NCBI GenBank assembly: GCA_000769715.1
Contig: JROS01000008.1
Coordinates: 27,118-91,117 of the forward strand
Reading direction: 5' to 3'
Length of the DNA stretch: 64,000 nucleotides
DNA from: Desulfobulbus sp. Tol-SR
Lineage (GTDB): Bacteria > Desulfobacterota > Desulfobulbia > Desulfobulbales > Desulfocapsaceae
Each line of letters starts with the position of its first letter. Position 1 is the first letter of the stretch. Both the position numbers and the translations under genes were made by a program. This document shows positions 26,086 through 35,225 of this stretch, piece by piece. Under the pieces are notes generated by a model. It had not been told where the DNA came from, did no database searches, and saw only the letters and a program-made list of their open reading frames with translations.

Positions 26086-27429
26086 ATGTTTGAAGGATCC
26101 ATCCCCTCGACCGGCCCAGTTCCCCTCCCTGCACCTTCCCGTTCCCCATCGGCGGCGTCGGAAGTGTGTACCGATCGCCGGGGGGACATTCGAATCCGCA
26201 TCCGCTGCCGGGGAGCGGACAGCTATGCGAAGGTCAGCTATCCCCAGCAGTACGGGATCTATGCCGAGATTGAGACCGCCGCTGCCGTCATGCGCTTCAA
26301 TCCCGGCGGCGAGATCGTCCATCTCCAGGGCAAGGGGAGAGACTGGCCGCATCCCCAGGAGTGGATCAAGCGGACCATCGGCGACGACTGGGTCTATTAT
26401 TCGACCGGCGGCTATTCCGGGGTGGTCGAGGCGATCGGTGAATACTACCTGCCCAACACTCCCTACCCCACCAATTCCCTGCTCGGCGGCCGCCCCTTCG
26501 AGCATGCCGCGGTTGTCCGCCTGCTCGAATCCTGGCCTTCCCTGCTGGCCGCGGCGGCGGCCCGTCTGATGCCCCAGGCGCCGGCTGCGATTCGGGATTT
26601 TCTGGCCCGGGCCGGTGGCTGCGATCCGACCGTACTGCGGCAGCGGGCCGAGCAGCTGTTTTCGATCATCGGTGGGAGGGTGACGGTCCTGCCGCCCGAT
26701 GCCCGCCATGTCGATTACGACCTGGTGCCGGTCCATATCAGCGAGGGCTGTCTGTATAAATGCCGGTTCTGTCGGGTGAAAACGGAGCGGCCGTACCGGG
26801 ACAAGGAGTGGAGCGAGATTGAGCGGCAGATCGCCGACCTGCGGCGGTGGTTCGGTCCCAACAGCGTCAACTACAACTCGCTCTTCCTCGGTGAGCATGA
26901 TGCCCTGGCGGCGGATCCGGATCTGATCATCGCCGCCATCGCCCGGGCCAGAGAGGTGCTGGGTCTTGCCGGTTCCGCGATGGCGGGCGGCAACGTCTTT
27001 CTCTTCGGCAGCGTCGATTCGCTGCTGCACGCCCCGCCCCGCCTGTTCGCCGAACTGGAGCGGCTGCCATGTTCGGTCTATATCAATATCGGCCTGGAAT
27101 CGGCGGATCAGGAAACCCTCGACAAGCTCGGCAAACCGCTGTCCGCCGCCCGGGTGGTGGAGGCCTTTCACCGCATGCAGGAGATCAACGGCAATTTCAA
27201 CCGGATCGAGATGACGGCCAACTTCGTCATGGACGAACTGGCCGCCGGTCATATCCCGGCCATGCTGCAGCTGCTCCGGGACGGCGTCCCGAGGAACCGC
27301 CCCAAGGGCAGCATCTACCTGTCGCCACTGCGCGTCGGCCGGCCTTCGCGGTCCCTGGTGATGGATTTCTATCGCCTGAAGACCCTCAGCCGACTGCCGA
27401 CCTTCCTCTACATCATCCAGCGGCTGTAG
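26086..27429 (+). CDS. Radical SAM protein in the nif island
   Basis: This protein of about 447 residues has a radical SAM cluster motif, CLYKCRFC, at about residues 214-221. After it come EWSEIERQIADLRRWFGPNSVNYNSLFLGEHDAL and the GLESADQETLDKLGK segment of the B12-independent elongator-like radical SAM fold. The N-terminal 190 residues are a family-specific domain (YSTGGYSGVVEAIGEYY). It is divergent from nifE, which suggests a link to nitrogen fixation, but I do not know its reaction. The ATG at 26086 lacks a clear ribosome site; an in-frame ATG at 25963 would add a poor-looking N-terminus. The 3' end overlaps the convergent HEPN-like gene by 17 bases. Confidence 0.75.
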   Translation: MFEGSIPSTGPVPLPAPSRSPSAASEVCTDRRGDIRIRIRCRGADSYAKVSYPQQYGIYAEIETAAAVMRFNPGGEIVHLQGKGRDWPHPQEWIKRTIGDDWVYYSTGGYSGVVEAIGEYYLPNTPYPTNSLLGGRPFEHAAVVRLLESWPSLLAAAAARLMPQAPAAIRDFLARAGGCDPTVLRQRAEQLFSIIGGRVTVLPPDARHVDYDLVPVHISEGCLYKCRFCRVKTERPYRDKEWSEIERQIADLRRWFGPNSVNYNSLFLGEHDALAADPDLIIAAIARAREVLGLAGSAMAGGNVFLFGSVDSLLHAPPRLFAELERLPCSVYINIGLESADQETLDKLGKPLSAARVVEAFHRMQEINGNFNRIEMTANFVMDELAAGHIPAMLQLLRDGVPRNRPKGSIYLSPLRVGRPSRSLVMDFYRLKTLSRLPTFLYIIQRL

Positions 27430-27910
27430 GCCGCGGGAGGGCCCCGGCGGTCGGATCATCACCCCCTGGCGGCGGCGGTGGAACCGGATAGAGGGAGGGG
27501 GCGAGCAGTGCCCTCATCCTGAGACCGATGGCCACGATCCGCCCGATATCGGCCGGGGCGGGGGGCTGGCGATGGTAGGTCTCCAGGGCGCAGATCTGCT
27601 GAAAATCGTCGAGGTAGGCGAAATCCGCGGTCAGGCCCGGCAACGGTCCGAGATGGCGCTCGAGGGCGGCCAGCAGGTCGACCATGGTGTGGTTGTCGGC
27701 GAGGTCGCCCCGCCGCATCAGCAGGGCCATGATCAGCTTCTCGATCGCCATCGCCACCAGATTGTACACGATCTCGGGGGTGAACCGGGGATTGCCGCGC
27801 TGGTGGGCGCTCACCGCGGTGCGCAGAAACTGTTCGCCGTCACGGCGATAGAGCTGCCAGCCGTCGAGCGGGATGATGTTGTGGCGCGGCTGGATCGGCA
27901 GGATATTCAT
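27413..27910 (-). CDS. HEPN-domain-like protein, last gene of the nifH operon
   Basis: This 165-residue mostly helical protein has the pattern of a HEPN domain. Helices around residues 50-65 (VYNLVAMAIEKLIMALLMRRG) are followed by RGDLADNH, which fits the R-x(4-6)-H motif of HEPN RNases, and by MVDLLAALERHLG. The C-terminus is Pro-rich. A strong AAGGAGGGAG site precedes the ATG. No partner MNT nucleotidyltransferase antitoxin is next to it. A toxin, an RNA-processing role or a nif-linked binding role are all possible. Confidence 0.55.
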   Translation of the reverse strand: MNILPIQPRHNIIPLDGWQLYRRDGEQFLRTAVSAHQRGNPRFTPEIVYNLVAMAIEKLIMALLMRRGDLADNHTMVDLLAALERHLGPLPGLTADFAYLDDFQQICALETYHRQPPAPADIGRIVAIGLRMRALLAPSLYPVPPPPPGGDDPTAGALPRPTAAG

Positions 27911-27931
27911 CAGGACTCCCTCCTTCTTTTG

Positions 27932-28432
27932 TCATGACGGTATCGGATCCGGCGCCGGACCGGAACCGTCATGGTGATAGCGGCGCAGGCAGACCAGGCC
28001 GGTCCCTCGCCACCCGAGATGGTGGTAGAAGGCGAGGGCCCGATCGTTGCCGCGATCGGCGAGCAGCTGCAGCCTCGCCGCCCCATGCCCGGCCGCCCAG
28101 CCGGCGACGGCGTCGAGGAGCCGGCGCCCGATCCCCCGGCCCCGGCTGTCCTCGTCGACCACGAGGTCTTCGAGCAGCAGGGCGTAGCCGCCCTCGGCGG
28201 TGGAGATGGTGAGCTGGCCGCTGCACATGCCGACCACCAGGCCGTCTCGTTCGGCGACCATGATCCGGCTGAAGGGATGGGTGATGAGCATGTCGAGGCC
28301 GCGACGCTGACGGCCGCCATCGACCTCGAAATCCGCCTCGAGGGTGAAGAGCAGGGCCAGCAGACGGACGAGCGAGGGGATATCGGCCGGACGGGCCGGC
28401 CGTATCACGACTTCCGCACTACTTGCAGCCAT
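27932..28432 (-). CDS. GNAT family N-acetyltransferase
   Basis: This 166-residue protein has the GNAT fold. The acetyl-CoA binding signature is VVDEDSRGRGIGRRLLDAV (about residues 93-111), and the C-terminal motif is NDRALAFYHHLGW. The start at 28432 overlaps the end of the ferredoxin region (TGACGATG), so it is probably translated by coupling. It lies between the ferredoxin and the HEPN-like gene in the nifH operon. The acceptor substrate is unknown; protein lysine or small-molecule acetylation are both possible. Confidence 0.85.
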   Translation of the reverse strand: MAASSAEVVIRPARPADIPSLVRLLALLFTLEADFEVDGGRQRRGLDMLITHPFSRIMVAERDGLVVGMCSGQLTISTAEGGYALLLEDLVVDEDSRGRGIGRRLLDAVAGWAAGHGAARLQLLADRGNDRALAFYHHLGWRGTGLVCLRRYHHDGSGPAPDPIPS

Positions 28433-28434
28433 CG

Positions 28435-28737
28435 TCAGCCGATCAGGTATTCGCCGGGCGGAGTGCCGTCCTCGATCCCGTCGAGGATGGCGTCGATGAC
28501 CGCTTCGCTGGCGACTCCCTTGAACCACCAGTTATCGGGCTGGATCACCATGATCGGCCCGGCCTCGCACTGCTTGAGGCAGCCGGTGGCGACGACCTGC
28601 ATGTCGAGGCCGCGGTCGAGGATCTCCTCCTCGAGGTACTGCAGGAACCCGTCGGTCTGCTTGTGGCAGATGCCCTTGGGGTCGCCCTTGACTCTGAAAC
28701 TCTGACAGACCAGGATCTGTTTTTCCGGGGTGGCCAT
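28435..28737 (-). CDS. [2Fe-2S] thioredoxin-like ferredoxin
   Basis: This 100-residue protein has four cysteines, in LVCQSFR, GICHKQ and TGCLKQC. The spacing (C-x12-C, then C-x3-C) is that of thioredoxin-fold [2Fe-2S] ferredoxins, often found in nif clusters of anaerobes. MVIQPDNWWFKGV is typical of the segment after the last cysteine. It may deliver electrons to nitrogenase or serve cofactor assembly. GGAGAAG precedes the ATG. It lies 20 bases after the NifB-like gene in the same operon. Confidence 0.88.
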   Translation of the reverse strand: MATPEKQILVCQSFRVKGDPKGICHKQTDGFLQYLEEEILDRGLDMQVVATGCLKQCEAGPIMVIQPDNWWFKGVASEAVIDAILDGIEDGTPPGEYLIG

Positions 28738-28757
28738 ACTCTTCTCCGTGATGGTTG

Positions 28758-29879
28758 TCAGCCGGATTTCCGGCCGGATTTGCCTTTTTTGCCGCCACCG
28801 TAGAGGGCGTCGACGGTTCCTTCGATATTGTCGTGGCCGAGCAGGACGGTGATTCCGACCCGGGCCAGTTGCTGCCGGGGGGTCTCCCCGGCACTGGCGG
28901 CGAGGATGGCAAAGCAGTCGGCCAGCCGGTCGGCCAGTTGCCGCCAGCGGTCGGTGCCGCCGCCGGGTTCGGGGGCCGGTCTGGTGCCCAGAAGGCTGAC
29001 CAGGTCGTCTTCGCGCCGGCCGTAGACCAGAAAGGTCCGGGTCTGGCCGAGGTGCAGGTCGATGTCGACGCCGTTCGAACTGGCGACGGCCACATTGGGG
29101 CGGCTCGCCGTCGCCTGCGGCAGCCTGGAGAGGACGGTGGGCGGCGCCGTCATGCATCCCTTGTCCGGGGCTGCCGTTTCGACCGGTAGATGCCGGGCGC
29201 ACCGCCGGCCGGCATCCGCCAGCCAGGCCGGATCGACCGCCGGCAGAACGATGTCGGCGCCATGTTCCTCGGTCTGACAGGGAACCAGGACCATGCCGTC
29301 GGCACCGAGGGCGGCCATGGCGCAGGCGATCTCCTCGAGGTGGTCGCCGTTGTGCTCGGGATAGACCGTGGTCACGATGGTCACCGTCAGCCCCGCCTCC
29401 TTGCCGGCGATGACCGTCTGTCGCTGTTCCGCCACCAGGATCCGGGCCGCCTCCGGCAGAGCCAGGGTCTTCAACCCGGGCCGGATCCAGGCGTAGATCT
29501 TTTCGAGATATGAGGGGTCGACGGCGTTGACCTGGAGCCGGATCTCCGCCAGTCCGGCCTGCTGCAGCACCTTCGCCAGCCCGTCGCCACCGATCCCGAG
29601 GGTCGCCAGGGACAGGCGGGCCAGGGGGTAGCGGGCGACCAGCGCATCCAGGGTGGCGAGGGCACGATCGGCCGTGGCCAGCGGATCGCCGGGACCGGTG
29701 AGTTCGATCCGGCAATCCTCACCGACCGCCATCGCCTCCACGAGGCGGACGGCCTCGGACGGCGTCAGGGCCTGCGCGGCCGGCGGCTGCAGCGGGGCAA
29801 AACGTATTCTGCTGCTCGCTTTGGGGGCGACGGGGAGGCGGATGATGCGCCTGGTCGCGGGGAAGTTCAGGACAGTCAT
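28758..29879 (-). CDS. NifB paralogue with a degenerate radical SAM domain plus NifX-like domain
   Basis: This 373-residue protein follows NifB along most of its length: LPVAPK (15-20), ELTGPGDPLATA (59-70), NAVDPSYLEKIYAW (118-131) and a C-terminal NifX-like domain (PNVAVASSNGVDIDLHLGQT). Where NifB has three radical SAM cysteines, this protein reads LPVAPKASSRIRFAP, so all three are gone. It also lacks the N-terminal HPCF motif. It cannot bind the SAM cluster in the known way, so a cofactor-carrier or scaffold role is more likely than catalysis. It is placed directly behind nifK. The full reading frame argues against recent decay. Confidence 0.82.
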   Translation of the reverse strand: MTVLNFPATRRIIRLPVAPKASSRIRFAPLQPPAAQALTPSEAVRLVEAMAVGEDCRIELTGPGDPLATADRALATLDALVARYPLARLSLATLGIGGDGLAKVLQQAGLAEIRLQVNAVDPSYLEKIYAWIRPGLKTLALPEAARILVAEQRQTVIAGKEAGLTVTIVTTVYPEHNGDHLEEIACAMAALGADGMVLVPCQTEEHGADIVLPAVDPAWLADAGRRCARHLPVETAAPDKGCMTAPPTVLSRLPQATASRPNVAVASSNGVDIDLHLGQTRTFLVYGRREDDLVSLLGTRPAPEPGGGTDRWRQLADRLADCFAILAASAGETPRQQLARVGITVLLGHDNIEGTVDALYGGGKKGKSGRKSG

Positions 29880-29968
29880 GACATGGATCCTGTGGCTGGG
29901 AGTGGCTGTTGTATCCGGAGCTGCGGCCCCCCGCGCAGGCGCGGGATACTGCCGCCGCAATTCCGGGC

Positions 29969-31342
29969 CTAGAAGACCAGCTCGAATTTTTCTTCCGGGG
30001 CGTCGCGATCGGTCCGGTCGAGGAGGGCCGAGAGGATCTTTTCCAGCAGCCGCAGGCCGCCCTTGTAGCCGACGGTCGGGAAGTACTGGTGCCCCTGGCG
30101 GTCGAGGATCGGGAAACCGAACCGGACCAGCGGGGTGTCCTCGTCGCGGGCGATATACTTGCAGTAACTGTTGCCGATGATCAGATCGACCGGGTCGTTC
30201 TTGATCCACTGGTGCAGCAGGAACATATCGCCCTTGGCCCTGACGTTGACCGGGAAGGGCATATCCCTGGTGATATCCCTGATCCGCTTCTCGAACCGTT
30301 TGCCCGGGGTGCCGGTGACGAGGTGGACCGGACACATGTCGATCGACACCAGGAACTCGGTCAGGGCGATGAGCTGGTCGGGATCGCCGGCCAGCGCCAC
30401 CCTCTTGTGGTAAAAGTACTGGTGCATGTCGGAGATCAGGTCGACCAGCTGGCCGCGCTCGTAGGAAATCTCCTCGGGCACCGTGGTCCCGCCGACGGTC
30501 CGCAGGGCATCGATGAATCGGTCGGTGGCCTTCAGGCCGAAGGGCATGTCGAGGACCCGGCACGGCACCTTGTGCCTGGTGTCGAGCAGCCGCGCGGCGT
30601 CGGCCGAGCACCACTCGCCCAGCGCCAGGGTGCCGATGGCGGCGCTGCAGTTCTTGAGTTCGGCGATCGTCACCCCGCCCTTCGGGAACATGGTGTACTC
30701 GCCGTTGAGCGGACCATTGAGGACCCCGGAGGTGTCGGGGAAGAGGGTGATGTCGACGCCGACGGTGGCCGCCAGGCGCTTGATCTCCTCCATGTCGCTG
30801 GGCTCGACCCAGCCGGGGATGATGTTGACCTTGCCGTTCTTCCTCTCGGTCGGCAGGGCCATATTGGCCATGGCCTTGACCATGTTGGAAAAGCCGGTGA
30901 CGTGCGACCCGACATAACTCGGGGTCGGGGCGCCGATGACCTCCTTCCCTGCAGGGGCCTTGCCTTCATCCCTGGCCTTTTTGATGATCTGCGGCAGGTC
31001 GTCGCCGATCGTCTCCGACAGACAGGTCGTATGAATGGCTATGATTTCGGGATCATAAACGGTAAAGATGGTTTCGATCGCCTGCAGCAGGTTGGCCTGG
31101 CCGCCGAACACCGATGAACCCTCGGTGAACGAGCTGGTGGCGGCCGAGATCGGCTCCTTGTAGTGCCGGGTCAGGGTGCTGCGGTGGTAGGCGCAGCAGC
31201 CCTGCGAACCGTGGCTGTGCGGCAGGCAGCCGTGGATGCCGAGCGCCGCGTACATCGCCCCGATCGGTTGACAGGTCTTGGCCGGATTGATCGTCAAGGC
31301 CGATCGCTCCGTGATTTCTTGTGGTGTATGTCTCAGTAGCAT
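29969..31342 (-). CDS. nifK: Nitrogenase molybdenum-iron protein beta chain NifK
   Basis: This 457-residue protein is the beta subunit of dinitrogenase. P-cluster cysteines lie in CQPIGAMYAALGIHGCLPH, HGSQGCCAYHRST and TTCLSETIGDD. It is shorter than the Azotobacter protein (about 520) because it lacks the long N-terminal extension, as in anaerobe-type (group II/III) nitrogenases. AGAAGGTAACG precedes the ATG, 24 bases after nifD. It is followed by the NifB-like gene. Confidence 0.96.
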   Translation of the reverse strand: MLLRHTPQEITERSALTINPAKTCQPIGAMYAALGIHGCLPHSHGSQGCCAYHRSTLTRHYKEPISAATSSFTEGSSVFGGQANLLQAIETIFTVYDPEIIAIHTTCLSETIGDDLPQIIKKARDEGKAPAGKEVIGAPTPSYVGSHVTGFSNMVKAMANMALPTERKNGKVNIIPGWVEPSDMEEIKRLAATVGVDITLFPDTSGVLNGPLNGEYTMFPKGGVTIAELKNCSAAIGTLALGEWCSADAARLLDTRHKVPCRVLDMPFGLKATDRFIDALRTVGGTTVPEEISYERGQLVDLISDMHQYFYHKRVALAGDPDQLIALTEFLVSIDMCPVHLVTGTPGKRFEKRIRDITRDMPFPVNVRAKGDMFLLHQWIKNDPVDLIIGNSYCKYIARDEDTPLVRFGFPILDRQGHQYFPTVGYKGGLRLLEKILSALLDRTDRDAPEEKFELVF

Positions 31343-31366
31343 GGCGTTACCTTCTCTGTGTAATCG

Positions 31367-33010
31367 TTATTCCCAGACGTAGGTGGCTGAGAGTTCGGGG
31401 TGCTCCTGCCAGGGGGCCTTCATCAGGCCCCAGACCCGGCTGTTGACCAGTCGGTCGATTTCCCGGTAGAAGTTGACCGCCCCCTTGAACCCGGCATACG
31501 GGCCACCGGAGTCGTAGCTGTGGAGCTGCTTCATCGGGATGCCCAGCTTCTGGATGGAGAACTTCTCCTTGATGCCGGCGCAGAACAGATCCGGTTTCAA
31601 CAGTTCCACCAGCTTCTCGGCCTCGTACTGGTTGAGGTCGTCGATGATGATGGTGCCCTGGTCCATGTCGGCGTTGAGCCCGTCATAGTCCTTGAACTCG
31701 TAGCCGCCGGCGACGAGCGCCTGCATTTCCTCCGCCGACTTGCGCGGTTTGTAGAGATGCGGGTCCGGTTCGACCTCGATCTCCTCAATGTTGCGGCTGT
31801 CGGCGTCGACCTTGAGGTTGGGCAGGACCTGCCGCCCCTCGTAATCGTCGCGATGGGCGAATTCGTAACCGGCCGACAGCACCTTCATCCCCATCTCCTT
31901 GAACAGTTCCTGGTAGTGATGGGCCCGGGAGCCGCCGACGAACAGCATCGCCTTCTTGCCCTCGGTGCGCGGCAGGACATCGAGCCGGGCGGCCTCGACC
32001 TCGGGCATCTCCTCGGCGATCACCGCCTCGACCTGCGCCGTCAGTTCCGGGTCGCCGAAGTACTGGGCGATCTTCCGCAGCGACTTGGCGGTGGCGGCAG
32101 CGCCGATGAAGTTGACCTTGATCCAGGGGATGCCGTACTTCACCTCCAGCATGTCGGCGACGTAGTTGATCGAGCGGTGGCACATGACGCAGCTCAGGTC
32201 GGCCTGGTTGGCCGAGGCGAACTGGTCGTAGGTCGAGTTGCCGGAGAAGGTGGCGATATTGGTGATGCCGCACTTCTTCAGGATCCGGTCGATCTCGAAA
32301 CCGTCGCCGCCGATGTTGTACTCACCCAGGAGGTTGATCTTGTACTTGTCGGTCTTGAGCCGGTCCGACTTGCCGACCACGTGGGTGAAGACCTGGTTGT
32401 TGGCGATGTGATGGCCCGCCGACTGCGACACGCCCTTGTAGCCCTCGCAGCTGAAGGCGAAGACGTTGCAGTCGCCGAGCTTGTCCTTCATCCTTTTGGC
32501 GACGGTGTGGATATCGTCGCCGATCAGGCCCACCGGACAGGTGGCGAAGACGGCGATCGCCTTCGGGTGGAACAGGTCGTAGGCCTCCTGGATCGCCGCC
32601 GCCAGCTTCTTTTCCCCGCCGAAGATTATGTCCGAGTCCTGCATGTCGGTGGACAACGCATAGGGGATGAAATTCTCGTGGTTGTCGCCGCCGGCACTGG
32701 TCTGGTTACGCCGGGTCAGCCAGGCATAGAAACTGCATCCGATCGGGCCGTGCACCAGGTTGACGATGTCGCTGGTCGGGCCCATGATGACGCCCTTGCA
32801 GCCGGCATAGGTACAGCCGCGCATGGTGATGATGCCGGGGATGGTCCGGACGTTGGCGACGATCTCGGGCGGCGGCGCACTCCCATGGGCCTCGTTGATC
32901 ATGATCTGCTTGGCGCGCTTGCGGGCGACCTTGGCCGGATACCTCTGCAGCAGCTCGGCCTTGATATCGGTCGGTTCCCACTGCACGATTTTCTTTTTCG
33001 CTGTTGCCAT
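31367..33010 (-). CDS. nifD: Nitrogenase molybdenum-iron protein alpha chain NifD
   Basis: This 547-residue protein is the alpha subunit, holding the FeMo cofactor. The cofactor cysteine is in SCVMCHRSINYV, and the cofactor histidine is in QLHSYDSGGPYAGFKG. P-cluster cysteines are in GCTYAGCKG, GPIGCSFYAW and ATCPVGLIGDD. It carries an insertion of about 50 residues (around EPDPHLYKPRKSAEEMQAL), as seen in group II/III enzymes of anaerobes. AAGGAGACA precedes the ATG. It follows nifI2. Confidence 0.96.
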   Translation of the reverse strand: MATAKKKIVQWEPTDIKAELLQRYPAKVARKRAKQIMINEAHGSAPPPEIVANVRTIPGIITMRGCTYAGCKGVIMGPTSDIVNLVHGPIGCSFYAWLTRRNQTSAGGDNHENFIPYALSTDMQDSDIIFGGEKKLAAAIQEAYDLFHPKAIAVFATCPVGLIGDDIHTVAKRMKDKLGDCNVFAFSCEGYKGVSQSAGHHIANNQVFTHVVGKSDRLKTDKYKINLLGEYNIGGDGFEIDRILKKCGITNIATFSGNSTYDQFASANQADLSCVMCHRSINYVADMLEVKYGIPWIKVNFIGAAATAKSLRKIAQYFGDPELTAQVEAVIAEEMPEVEAARLDVLPRTEGKKAMLFVGGSRAHHYQELFKEMGMKVLSAGYEFAHRDDYEGRQVLPNLKVDADSRNIEEIEVEPDPHLYKPRKSAEEMQALVAGGYEFKDYDGLNADMDQGTIIIDDLNQYEAEKLVELLKPDLFCAGIKEKFSIQKLGIPMKQLHSYDSGGPYAGFKGAVNFYREIDRLVNSRVWGLMKAPWQEHPELSATYVWE

Positions 33011-33030
33011 ATCAATGTCTCCTTCTGCGG

Positions 33031-33405
33031 TCAGGCAATGGATTTTTCGCCGGTCTCACCGGTCCGCACCCGGATCGAATCGCCGACGGGCAAGACGAAA
33101 ATCTTGCCGTCGCCGGGTTTGCCGGTCTGGTTGGCGAGGATGATTGCCTGGACGACGTCGTCGACCAGTTCGTCACGGGTGATGACGCTGACCATCCGTT
33201 TGGGGTAGAGCTTGCCCTTCTCGCCGAGCAGCGAGGCCGCCTCTTCGTAGCCCTGGCCGGCCCCCTCGAGGACCGCCGGGTTGATGAATCCCTTTCCCCG
33301 GCCCTGGGCCTCGTGGGCGAAGAAGGCATCGATCCCGGCCTCGGTCAGGGCCTTCTTGGTCTGGTTCATCATATTCATCCGTACGACTGCGATAATCTCC
33401 TTCAT
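33031..33405 (-). CDS. nifI2: PII-family nitrogenase regulator NifI2
   Basis: This 124-residue GlnB-type protein sits between nifH and nifD. With NifI1 it binds dinitrogenase and blocks electron transfer when nitrogen is plentiful, and 2-oxoglutarate and ATP relieve this. The PII core KRMVSVITRDELVDDVVQAI and GKIFVLPVGDSIRVRTGE are clear. The T-loop region (AHEAQGRGKGFINPAV) is longer than in NifI1. Its start overlaps the nifI1 stop by four bases (ATGA). Confidence 0.93.
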   Translation of the reverse strand: MKEIIAVVRMNMMNQTKKALTEAGIDAFFAHEAQGRGKGFINPAVLEGAGQGYEEAASLLGEKGKLYPKRMVSVITRDELVDDVVQAIILANQTGKPGDGKIFVLPVGDSIRVRTGETGEKSIA

Positions 33406-33758
33406 GCCGGTACCCCCTCGGCGCTGGCGGCGGTCTCACGGACGCCGGAGCTGATGGTGTAGACATCCTCGACCGGGGAGACGAAGATCTTGCCGTCACC
33501 GAAGGCCCCCTTGCTGCTGGTTCGAGCCGTCTTCATGATGGTGTCGATCACGAAGTCGCGGTCGGCGGCGTTGACGACGGATACCAGCATGGTCTTGGGA
33601 ATCTCGTCATAGGTCACTTCGCCGATCTTGATGCCGCGCTGTTTGCCGCGCCCGGCCACCGAGTACTTGGTTACCGCCGGGAAGCCGGCATCCATCAGGG
33701 CGGCGAGGACGGCGTCGGACTTTTCCGGGCGGATAATGGCTCTGATCATGATCATCAT
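33402..33758 (-). CDS. nifI1: PII-family nitrogenase regulator NifI1
   Basis: This 118-residue protein is the first of the two PII-like regulators that switch nitrogenase off. It has the typical start MIRAIIRPEKSDAVLAAL, the short T-loop RGKQRGIKIGEVTYDEIPK, and GDGKIFVSPVEDVYTI. AAGGAGAAC lies nine bases before the first of two adjacent ATG codons. It follows nifH in the same operon. Confidence 0.93.
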   Translation of the reverse strand: MMIMIRAIIRPEKSDAVLAALMDAGFPAVTKYSVAGRGKQRGIKIGEVTYDEIPKTMLVSVVNAADRDFVIDTIMKTARTSSKGAFGDGKIFVSPVEDVYTISSGVRETAASAEGVPA

Positions 33759-33790
33759 TGTAATGTTCTCCTTCTTTGAATAGGTGATTG

Positions 33791-34762
<972 letters not shown>

Positions 34763-34840
34763 TCAAGTATAATAGAGAAGTTATGATCTCAGGCGGTCAT
34801 CCTGGGGGTAACGCCGGCGGTGAGACGGTCGTTCGGGTTA

Positions 34841-34885
34841 TGTACCGAACAACCACCAAAGTGTACCGACGCTACAATTTGGTAG
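34841..34885 (-). promoter_or_regulatory. Putative activator region upstream of nifH: two TGTACCGA repeats and a CTAC-N6-GTAG palindrome
   Basis: Two copies of TGTACCGA lie at 34841-34848 and 34862-34869, 21 bp apart, which is two helical turns. Next to them CTACAATTTGGTAG (34872-34885) matches the palindrome frame seen upstream of nifE. The block is 100-145 bp upstream of the sigma-54 box, as expected for an enhancer. No TGT-N10-ACA box is present, though TGT-N9-ACA occurs at 34862-34876. Confidence 0.4.
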
Positions 34886-34950
34886 ATAGACTGTCGTGAT
34901 CCGGGGTGGATGGAGAGGGGTTCGTCTGGCTGGAAGATTGTAGCGGGAAC

Positions 34951-34978
34951 ATTTGTTGTTTTCAAAAAACAAACAATA
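34951..34978. promoter_or_regulatory. AT-rich inverted repeat between nifH and nifA
   Basis: TTGTTGTTTT and AAAAACAAACAA form a near-perfect inverted repeat around position 34964. It lies in an AT-rich stretch that stands out from the GC-rich surroundings, 250 bases before the nifA start. It could be an operator for nifA or an attachment site for a DNA-bending protein. The gap 34619-35225 holds no protein gene I can support. Confidence 0.3.
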
Positions 34979-35225
34979 ATGTAATCTGATGCAATCAAAA
35001 AGGACAATATTGTCATTGTGTCCTCAGGGGAGATTCGTTGGAGAAAAGGATAACGGCAGATAAAGACAGCAATAAAATCAGATGATCAGTGGTGGTGTGA
35101 AAATTGCAACTTCGTTGTTTGGCAGAGAGATGGACGAAGGGATCGATGCCGGATTGGAAAAGAGGTGGAGGCAACCCGCCAGGCAGCGCAGGGTTGAGGA
35201 TACCCGGGATCGCGGGAGGTAAACG

